A stretch of 21,818 nucleotides of DNA from NCBI GenBank assembly GCA_038239195.1, contig JBBSEZ010000133.1, forward strand, positions 1-21,818, written 5' to 3'. How positions within the stretch are numbered: position 1 is the stretch's first letter; each line of letters starts with the position of its first letter. The notes under the pieces were generated by a model. It saw nothing but the letters and a program-made list of their open reading frames with translations. It made no database searches and was not told the origin of the DNA. The translations under genes and the position numbers were made by a program. Below are positions 1 to 6,112 of the stretch, piece by piece. The DNA comes from JBBSEZ01 sp038239195 (GTDB taxonomy: Bacteria > Planctomycetota > Planctomycetia > Gemmatales > Gemmataceae).

Positions 1-9
1 CCCCGAACA

Positions 10-25
10 GGGGGCTTACGCCCCC
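10..25. terminator. Short GC-rich hairpin, possible terminator of an upstream gene
   Basis: Six-base arms (GGGGGC and GCCCCC) flank a TTAC loop. No T-run follows, so it would be a weak intrinsic terminator. It lies about 85 nt upstream of the first gene and probably belongs to a gene that ends before the window. Confidence 0.3.
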
Positions 26-108
26 CGCTCGCCCATCCTTTCACAACCTCTGACTTCAGCCGACGGCCCCAAGCCCCGCTTCACTCCAATCCCTCCAGGA
101 AGCGCACC

Positions 109-1509
109 ATGTCCTCCACCCTCCCCGACCTGATCTCCGACGCCCAGACCACCGAGGAGCGCTTCCTCCGCCACGTGTTCGTCCGCGACCAGATGGCCGA
201 GTGGTCCCGCGCCCCCCTCGTCATGGCCAAGGCCGACGGCGTTTTTTACTGGGACGTCCACGGCAAGCGCTATCTCGACGCCCTCTCCGGCATCTACGTC
301 GTCTCCGTCGGCCACAACAACCGGCGCGTCATCGACGCCATCCGCGAGCAGCTCGACACGCTGCACTTCTCCCCGCCCATGCACGGCACCAACCCCGTCG
401 CCGTGCGCCTCGCCAACCTGCTCGCCGAGCTGGCCCCGGGAGACCTCGGCGCCGTCAAGTTCCAGTGCGGCGGGTCCGAGGTGACCGAGGCCGCCATCAA
501 GCTCGCCCGGCAGTATCACCGCCTCACCGGCCATCCCGGCAAGTACAAGATCATCAGCCGCTACCTCTCCTGGCACGGCTCGACCCTCGGCGCCCTCTCC
601 GCCTCCGGGCTCAAGGGCCGCAAGACCGTCAACGAGCCCCTCGCCCCCGGCTTCCTCCACGTCTTCCCGCCCACCTGCTACCGCTGCCCCTTCGGGAAGT
701 CCTACCCCGACTGCGGGATCACCTGCGCCACTCTCGTCGGCAACGTCGTCGAGATGGAAGATCCCGAAACGGTCGCGGCGATCATGGTCGAGCCCATCGG
801 CCACACGGGCGGCATCATCGACCCCCCGCCCGAATATCTGCCCATCCTGCGGGAGATTTGCGACCGCCACAACATCTTGCTCATCTTCGACGAGATCATC
901 ACGGGCGCCGGGCGCACGGGGCACCTGTTCGCCGCCGAGACGTTCGGCGTGGTGCCCGACGTGCTGTGTACCGCCAAGGGGCTGTCGGGCGGGTACGCTC
1001 CCCTGTCGGCCATGATCTGCAAGCAGTCGATCGCCGACGCGTTCTGGGGCCCGGTGTCCGAAAACCCCGGCTTCGTCGAAGGGCACACCTTCGAGGGCAA
1101 CCCCCTATCGTGTGCGGCCGGGATCGCCGTGTTGCAGGAGATCCTGGAGCGCGACCTGTGCGGCAACGCCCGGGCCCAGGGCGCGAGACTGCGCGCGGGC
1201 TTCGACCGGTTGGCGAAGAAACATGGCGTCATCGGCGACGTCCGCGGCAAGGGGCTGCTCCAAGGCATCGAGTTCGTGCGCAACCTGAAGACCAAGGAGC
1301 CGTTCCCCGCCGAACTGGCCTTCGGCGTCAAGGTGGGCCGCGCCGCCCTGGAGCGGGGGCTCCTGTGCCGGTTCGACCCGAACTGGATCGCCTTCGGCCC
1401 GCCGCTGGTCTCGACGGCGGAGCAGATCGAGGAGATGCTCGACCTGCTCGACCGGAGCATCGGCGACGTGCTGGACAAGCTGCCGCCGACGGGAGGGCCC
1501 CGGGCATGA
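109..1509 (+). CDS. Class III PLP-dependent aminotransferase (omega-aminotransferase/GABA-transaminase type)
   Basis: This cytosolic fold-type I enzyme of 466 aa should transfer an amino group from an omega- or alpha-amino donor to a keto acid using pyridoxal phosphate. FDEIITGAGRTG (about residues 260-271) carries the PLP-ring aspartate D261. TAKGLSGGY carries the probable Schiff-base lysine K290, and GHTFEGNPLSCAAG follows, as expected of the family. Length is normal. The ATG at 109 is preceded by CCAGGAAG. A four-cysteine insert (C190, C193, C202, C206) between the two halves of the large domain is seen in some class III enzymes and may bind metal or form disulfides. The stop overlaps the next start (ATGA), which suggests one operon. 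The substrate cannot be told from sequence; pairing with a DUF1445 gene hints at amino-acid breakdown. Confidence 0.9.
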   Translation: MSSTLPDLISDAQTTEERFLRHVFVRDQMAEWSRAPLVMAKADGVFYWDVHGKRYLDALSGIYVVSVGHNNRRVIDAIREQLDTLHFSPPMHGTNPVAVRLANLLAELAPGDLGAVKFQCGGSEVTEAAIKLARQYHRLTGHPGKYKIISRYLSWHGSTLGALSASGLKGRKTVNEPLAPGFLHVFPPTCYRCPFGKSYPDCGITCATLVGNVVEMEDPETVAAIMVEPIGHTGGIIDPPPEYLPILREICDRHNILLIFDEIITGAGRTGHLFAAETFGVVPDVLCTAKGLSGGYAPLSAMICKQSIADAFWGPVSENPGFVEGHTFEGNPLSCAAGIAVLQEILERDLCGNARAQGARLRAGFDRLAKKHGVIGDVRGKGLLQGIEFVRNLKTKEPFPAELAFGVKVGRAALERGLLCRFDPNWIAFGPPLVSTAEQIEEMLDLLDRSIGDVLDKLPPTGGPRA

Positions 1510-2303
1510 AGGAGGCAACGCTCAGCGGGGCGGACGTGCGCCGTATGGCCCGGTCCGGCGAGCTCCAGGGCCCGACGCCCGGCCTGGCGCTCGGTTTCGT
1601 CCAGGCCAACCTCGTCGTGGTGCCGCGACAGCTCGCCTACGACTTCGCCCTGTTCTGCCAGCGCAACCCCAGGCCCTGCCCTCTCCTCGACGCGACCGAC
1701 GTCGGCAGCGCCGAGCCCGCCCTCGTCGCCCCCGGCGCCGACGTCCGCACCGACGTGCCGCGCTACTGCGCCTACCGCTACGGCGAACTGATCGAGGAGC
1801 CACGCGATCTCCTTTCCTGGTGGAGGGCCGACCTCGTGGCGTTCCTCCTCGGCTGTTCGTTCACTTTCGAGAACGCGCTGCTCCGCGCCGGCGTGCCGGT
1901 GCGCCACGTGGAACAGGGCCGCAACGTGCCCATGTATCGCACCAACCTCGCCTGCCGCCCCGCAGGCGCGTTTCGCGGCCCTCTGGTCGTGTCGATGCGG
2001 CCGATGACGCCAGCCCAGGCCGAACAGGCGAGCGCCATCTGCGCGCGCTTCCCCCTCGCGCATGGGGCGCCCGTGCAAGTGGGCGAGCCGGGCGCGCTGG
2101 GCATCCGCGACCTCGATAAGCCGGACTTCGGCGATCCGGTGGAGGTGAAAAAGGACGAGGTGCCCGTGTTCTGGGCGTGCGGGGTGACGCCGCAAGCGGT
2201 GGCGATGGAGGCTCGGCCGGCGCTGCTCCTGACGCACAAGCCGGGGCACATGTTCTTGACGGACCTGCGCGACGACGACCTGGAAGGCAGAGCGGGCCCT
2301 TGA
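1506..2303 (+). CDS. DUF1445/YcsI family protein (putative hydro-lyase, D-glutamate cyclase-like)
   Basis: The 265-aa product has the usual length of the family. Characteristic blocks are the N-terminal G-(L)-A-LGFVQANLVV stretch (about residues 27-38), CPLLD, an RYGEL block, the LLGCSFTFENALLRAGVPVR core, and the C-terminal THKPGHMFLTDL near the end. The mammalian homologue (DGLUCY) converts D-glutamate to 5-oxo-D-proline; bacterial members are mostly annotated as hydro-lyases without biochemical proof. The ATG at 1506 overlaps the aminotransferase stop by 4 nt, so translation is probably coupled. No signal peptide is seen, so it should be cytosolic. Family assignment is firm; the reaction is inferred from homologues. 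Confidence 0.85.
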   Translation: MKEATLSGADVRRMARSGELQGPTPGLALGFVQANLVVVPRQLAYDFALFCQRNPRPCPLLDATDVGSAEPALVAPGADVRTDVPRYCAYRYGELIEEPRDLLSWWRADLVAFLLGCSFTFENALLRAGVPVRHVEQGRNVPMYRTNLACRPAGAFRGPLVVSMRPMTPAQAEQASAICARFPLAHGAPVQVGEPGALGIRDLDKPDFGDPVEVKKDEVPVFWACGVTPQAVAMEARPALLLTHKPGHMFLTDLRDDDLEGRAGP

Positions 2304-2317
2304 TCCTGGCGCCCGAC

Positions 2318-2557
2318 GTGCGACAATGCGCTCACGGGCCCGGGCGCGCTGCGGTGCCCGGCCCTCGGGGGCCAATCATCAGCAAAGACGTCGTCATCCA
2401 CTGTCCGCCGGCGAAGAAGCTCCTCGTGGGGCGGTCGTTCGTGGCCTACGGCACGGCGATCGACGTCGCGGACGTGCGGGGCGAGCTTCGCGACACCAGG
2501 AACCGCCTCCTCGCCGAGGGGCACACCATTCAGCGCCCGCCACCCGGCTCGAAGTGA
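2318..2557 (+). CDS. Possible small hypothetical protein or gene remnant
   Basis: From about 2380 to 2557 this frame has an almost all-G/C third position and reads as a sensible peptide (IISKDVVIHCPPAKKLL, later FVAYGTAIDVADVRGEL). The upstream part looks less protein-like. No good start is visible: a GTG at 2318 and a TTG at 2300 overlapping the previous stop are candidates, neither with a clear Shine-Dalgarno. The product would be about 79 aa. I do not recognise the family. It may be the end of a decayed gene. Confidence 0.3.
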   Translation: MRQCAHGPGRAAVPGPRGPIISKDVVIHCPPAKKLLVGRSFVAYGTAIDVADVRGELRDTRNRLLAEGHTIQRPPPGSK

Positions 2558-2706
2558 GCCACGCCGGCGGCGAGCCCGCGGTGCGCGACGGATTGCGCGT
2601 GCCGTGAGCCTCGCTCTCTTGCCGCGCGTTCGCTGTTGCCACTCAGCAGCACCACCGAAAGCCAGAGAGGGGCGCGAAACGCCAGGCAAGAGGGGAGCAC
2701 AGGCCG

Positions 2707-2736
2707 TTGGTCGATCGGAGCACGGATCGCTAAACT
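2707..2736 (+). promoter_or_regulatory. Weak sigma70-like promoter candidate for the phosphofructokinase gene
   Basis: TTGGTC and TAAACT are separated by 18 bp, about 47 nt upstream of the GTG start. Match to consensus is only partial. It is listed because A/T-rich hexamers are rare in this DNA. Confidence 0.2.
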
Positions 2737-2782
2737 GTGGATGGGTTGCGAGTGGTCGGCCCCTACAGAGTGAGGAACGCAC

Positions 2783-4087
2783 GTGAGCATTGCAGCGCCT
2801 TCCGGGCGCCTGGCCCTCATCGTCGGCGGCGGGCCCGCGCCCGGCATCAACGGGGTCATCAGCGCGGTGACCATCGAGGCCGTCGAACAGGGCCACGAGG
2901 TCCTCGGCTTTCGCGACGGCTTCAAGTGGCTCGTCGAGGGCAACGCCGACCACCACCGCAAGCTGGCCATCGACGACGTCAAGTCGATCGCCCTGCGCGG
3001 GGGATCGATCCTCGGCACGTCGCGGACCAACCCCACCAAGTCCGAGGACGCGATGCGCAACGTCCTCGACGTGTTCCGGCGCCTCAACGTCACCATGCTC
3101 GTGACCATCGGCGGGGACGACACCGCCTACTCGGGCAGTCAGGTGTACGCGCACGGCGCCGGCTCGGTGCGCGTCGCGCACGTGCCCAAGACGATCGACA
3201 ACGATCTGCCCCTGCCGGGCTCGACGCCCACCTTCGGGTTCGAGACGGCGCGCCAGGTCGGCGTCGGCGTGGTCCGCAACCTCGCCGAGGACGCCCGCAC
3301 GACCTCGCGGTGGTATCTCATCGTCAGCATGGGCCGGGCGGCGGGGCACCTCGCCCTGGGCATCGGCAAGGCCGCCGCGGCCACGCTCACGATCATCCCC
3401 GAGGAGTTCCGCGACCGGCCCGTGACGCTCGACGAGGTGTGCGACATCCTGGTTGGCGCCGTTATCAAGCGGCGGGCGCGGGGGTCCAACTACGGCGTGG
3501 CCGTGCTGGCGGAGGGCCTGATCGAGGCCATCGGCGAGCGCGGGCTGGGCCAGATGATGGAGACGGGCCAACTCAGCCGCTACGGCGAGATCGCGCGCGA
3601 CCCGCACGGGCACCTGCGCCTCGGCGAGATCGAGTTCGGCCGAATGATCAAGGACCACCTGAGCGATCGCCTGGAGCAGCTCGACCTGAGCGTCACGCTG
3701 ATCGACAAGGACCTCGGCTACGAGTTGCGCTGCGCCGACCCGATCCCGTTCGACGCGGAGTACACGCGCGACCTCGGCTACGGGGCGGTCAAGTTCCTGC
3801 GCTCGGAAGAGGCGGGGAAGTTTGGGGCGATCATCAGCCTCGTCGGCGGGCACCTCGAACCACTGCCGTTCGAGAAGATGCTCAACCCCAAGACCAATCG
3901 CATGACGACGCGGCGCGTCAACGTCAACGGCGAGGGCTACGAATGTGCCCGCCGCTACATGCTGCGCCTGCAGCGGCGCGACATCGAGGACCCGCACCGG
4001 CTGGCTCGCCTGGCCGAGGTGGTCAAGATGACGCCGGAGCAGTTCCGCGAGCGGTTCGGGTATCTGGTGGCGCACGACCCGAAGTGA
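2783..4087 (+). CDS. 6-phosphofructokinase family protein, PPi-type active-site residues
   Basis: The 434-aa product should phosphorylate fructose 6-phosphate to fructose 1,6-bisphosphate in glycolysis. GGDD (residues 110-113) replaces the GGDGS of classical ATP enzymes, and PKTIDND (135-141) carries lysine where E. coli PfkA has glycine. In studied family members Asp at the first site and Lys at the second go with pyrophosphate as phosphoryl donor, so a reversible PPi-dependent enzyme is the best guess. SMGRAAGHLALGIGKAA continues the substrate-binding region. The start is a GTG chosen because GAGGA (2772-2776) lies 6 nt upstream and the N-terminus ALIVGGGPAPGIN then begins at the expected place. 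A hairpin follows the stop. The gene appears to be its own transcription unit. Confidence 0.88.
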   Translation: MSIAAPSGRLALIVGGGPAPGINGVISAVTIEAVEQGHEVLGFRDGFKWLVEGNADHHRKLAIDDVKSIALRGGSILGTSRTNPTKSEDAMRNVLDVFRRLNVTMLVTIGGDDTAYSGSQVYAHGAGSVRVAHVPKTIDNDLPLPGSTPTFGFETARQVGVGVVRNLAEDARTTSRWYLIVSMGRAAGHLALGIGKAAAATLTIIPEEFRDRPVTLDEVCDILVGAVIKRRARGSNYGVAVLAEGLIEAIGERGLGQMMETGQLSRYGEIARDPHGHLRLGEIEFGRMIKDHLSDRLEQLDLSVTLIDKDLGYELRCADPIPFDAEYTRDLGYGAVKFLRSEEAGKFGAIISLVGGHLEPLPFEKMLNPKTNRMTTRRVNVNGEGYECARRYMLRLQRRDIEDPHRLARLAEVVKMTPEQFRERFGYLVAHDPK

Positions 4088-4093
4088 GGCCCG

Positions 4094-4150
4094 GAACGCC
4101 AAGCCGCAAGCGGCGGCCCCGGGAGGTTCGCCGCTTGCGGCTTGGCGTTC
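4094..4150. terminator. Perfect 22-bp-arm hairpin after the phosphofructokinase gene (dispersed repeat/terminator)
   Basis: Arms 4094-4115 and 4129-4150 are exact inverse complements around a 13-nt loop, starting 6 nt after the stop codon. There is no T-run. Bases 4102-4119 recur exactly at 11450-11467 in another imperfect hairpin, so this is a member of a dispersed hairpin family. Its position suggests it serves as a transcription terminator for the upstream gene. Confidence 0.65.
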
Positions 4151-4248
4151 GCCCCGTTTCCGTGAAACCATCCTCCGCGACCGGGGTTAATAAGCACGGG
4201 ACTCGTGCCGGCATCGACGCCGGCGTTTCCCCCCGGAGCCGCGCTTTC

Positions 4249-6078
4249 ATGAACCGTTCTCTTTTCTCCCTGGTCCCCGTCGCGGGGCTGGTGCTGGGCC
4301 TGTTCGTTCCCGTCGCCCCGGCCGTGGCGCCGCCCGCCCTGCCCGACCTCAAAGAGTTCCGCACGGTCGAGACGGCCATCACCGCGCGCGTCAGCAGCGC
4401 CGCCCCGGGCGTCCGCCCCGCCCAGCCCGCCTACCTGGGGGCCCACCTCGACGTCAAGGGCGGGGAGCTCGTCGTCGATCACGTCGAGCCCGGCTCGCCG
4501 GCGGCGCGCGCCGGCCTTCAGGTTGGCGACGTCGTCCGCAAGGCCGCCGGGCTCGCCTGCCGCGACGTGGCCGCGCTGGGCGAACTGGTGAAGGCCCGCG
4601 CCCCCGGCGAGGAGCTCACGTTCTCCCTGGTGCGTGCGGGGAAGGACGTGGAGGCCCGCGCGGTGCTCGGCGCCACGAGCCGGCCGCTGACGCCCGGCCA
4701 GCGCGCCATCATCGGCGTGCAAACGGAGGCGGTCCGGGTAGGCATTCGGCTCACCTCGGTCACGGCCGGGCTGCCCGCCGACCGGGCCAAGCTCAAGGTC
4801 GGCGACGTCCTCACGAAAATCGACGGCGCCCCCGTCGCCGGCAGCGACCGGCTCACCGCGCTGGGCACGCGCCAGCCTGGCGAGGTCGTCACCTTCACCG
4901 TTCAGCGCGACGGCAAGACGTTCGACGTCAAGGCCCGACTCGTCGCGGAGCGCGCCTCCGGCCGGACGGGCGGCTGGGACGCCCGGCGAGTGGGCACCTT
5001 CAGCAAGCCGGCGTATCGCCTGGCGGTCGTGCGCATCGCCTACCCCGACGTGAAGGGGCACGCCAAGATCGGCGCCAAAGACTGGGAAGATTCGCTGTTC
5101 AGCAAGGGCCAGTACAACGGCAAGAGCGCGACGGGACAGCGCGTCCACGGCAGCATGAACGACTACTATCTGGAGCAGTCGTTCGGCAAGCTGCGCGTCG
5201 AGGGCAAGGCCTTCGAGTGGGTGACGGTCAAGAACAAGCGCGCCGACTACGGCAACAACGCCAACCGCTTCGCGCTGCTGACCGAGGCGCTCGACCTGGT
5301 CCACGCCCGCGACGGCAAGGATGCGCTAAAGAGCTTCGACGGCGTCTTCTTCCTCTACGCGGGCGACCGCGCCCAGGGGCGCCGGGGCGGGCTCTACTGG
5401 CCGCACCGGGCCAGCGTGCCCTACAAGGGCGCGCGCTGGTCCTACTTCATCTGCCCCGAGTTGGCCGGGCGCAACATGGCGTCGATCAGCGTGATCGCGC
5501 ACGAGTTCGGGCACATGCTCGGCCTGCCCGACCTCTACGCGCGCCCCGAGGTGCCCGGCGAGGAGGGCCTTGGCGTGTGGTGTACGATGGCCAACGGCCA
5601 CGGGCGCGACGGCAAGCCGCTGCACTTCTCGGCCTGGTGCAAGGTCCGCATGGGCTGGCTGGCGCCGGCGGTCCTCGACCCGCGCGTCAAGCAGAAGCTC
5701 GTCCTGGCGCCCGTTACGCGCACGAACAAGGAGTGCTTCAAGGTGCTGGTGCGGCCCGACGGGAGCGAGTATCTCCTGTTGGAGAACCGGACGCGCAAGG
5801 GCTTCGAGAAGGACCTCCCCGCCGAGGGGCTGCTGATCTGGCGCGTGGTGAACAATCGCCCGGTGCTGGAGGAGTCGCACGGCATCACCACGCCGGACGG
5901 GCCGACGCGGTTCCTTCTGTCGATCCCCTACCCCAGCCCGTCGAACAATGCCTTCACGCCCCTGACGACGCCATCGAGCAAGTCGCCGAAGGGCGGAGGG
6001 TTGCCCGTCCACATCACCAACATCCGCAAGCTGCCGGACGGGCGCATCACGTTCTTCATCGGCTACGAGTATCTGTGA
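4249..6078 (+). CDS. Exported M6-like zinc metalloprotease with two N-terminal PDZ domains
   Basis: The 609-aa protein starts with a Sec signal (about residues 1-27, hydrophobic VAGLVLGLFV, cleavage near AVA). Two PDZ-like domains follow at about 61-141 (GSPAARAGLQVGDVV) and 154-235 (ADRAKLKVGDVLTKIDG). The C-terminal part resembles the immune inhibitor A/M6 peptidase region, with the zinc site HEFGHMLGLPD (H418, E419, H422, D428), complete with catalytic Glu and the third ligand Asp. It should be a secreted or periplasmic protease; the PDZ pair may bind substrate C-termini. The ATG at 4249 is chosen because it begins the signal peptide; CGGAG lies about 11 nt upstream. A small GCCGGC hairpin lies in the leader (4207-4224). 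No propeptide or C-terminal anchor was recognised. Confidence 0.85.
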   Translation: MNRSLFSLVPVAGLVLGLFVPVAPAVAPPALPDLKEFRTVETAITARVSSAAPGVRPAQPAYLGAHLDVKGGELVVDHVEPGSPAARAGLQVGDVVRKAAGLACRDVAALGELVKARAPGEELTFSLVRAGKDVEARAVLGATSRPLTPGQRAIIGVQTEAVRVGIRLTSVTAGLPADRAKLKVGDVLTKIDGAPVAGSDRLTALGTRQPGEVVTFTVQRDGKTFDVKARLVAERASGRTGGWDARRVGTFSKPAYRLAVVRIAYPDVKGHAKIGAKDWEDSLFSKGQYNGKSATGQRVHGSMNDYYLEQSFGKLRVEGKAFEWVTVKNKRADYGNNANRFALLTEALDLVHARDGKDALKSFDGVFFLYAGDRAQGRRGGLYWPHRASVPYKGARWSYFICPELAGRNMASISVIAHEFGHMLGLPDLYARPEVPGEEGLGVWCTMANGHGRDGKPLHFSAWCKVRMGWLAPAVLDPRVKQKLVLAPVTRTNKECFKVLVRPDGSEYLLLENRTRKGFEKDLPAEGLLIWRVVNNRPVLEESHGITTPDGPTRFLLSIPYPSPSNNAFTPLTTPSSKSPKGGGLPVHITNIRKLPDGRITFFIGYEYL

Positions 6079-6089
6079 GAGCGAACGGG

Positions 6090-6112
6090 GCCCGGAGTCG
6101 CCCCATCCGGGC
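6090..6112. terminator. Palindrome between convergent genes
   Basis: Exact 7-bp arms (GCCCGGA 6090-6096, TCCGGGC 6106-6112) lie in the 33-nt gap between two converging genes and touch the stop codon of the minus-strand one. It could terminate both directions. No T-run is present. Confidence 0.4.
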
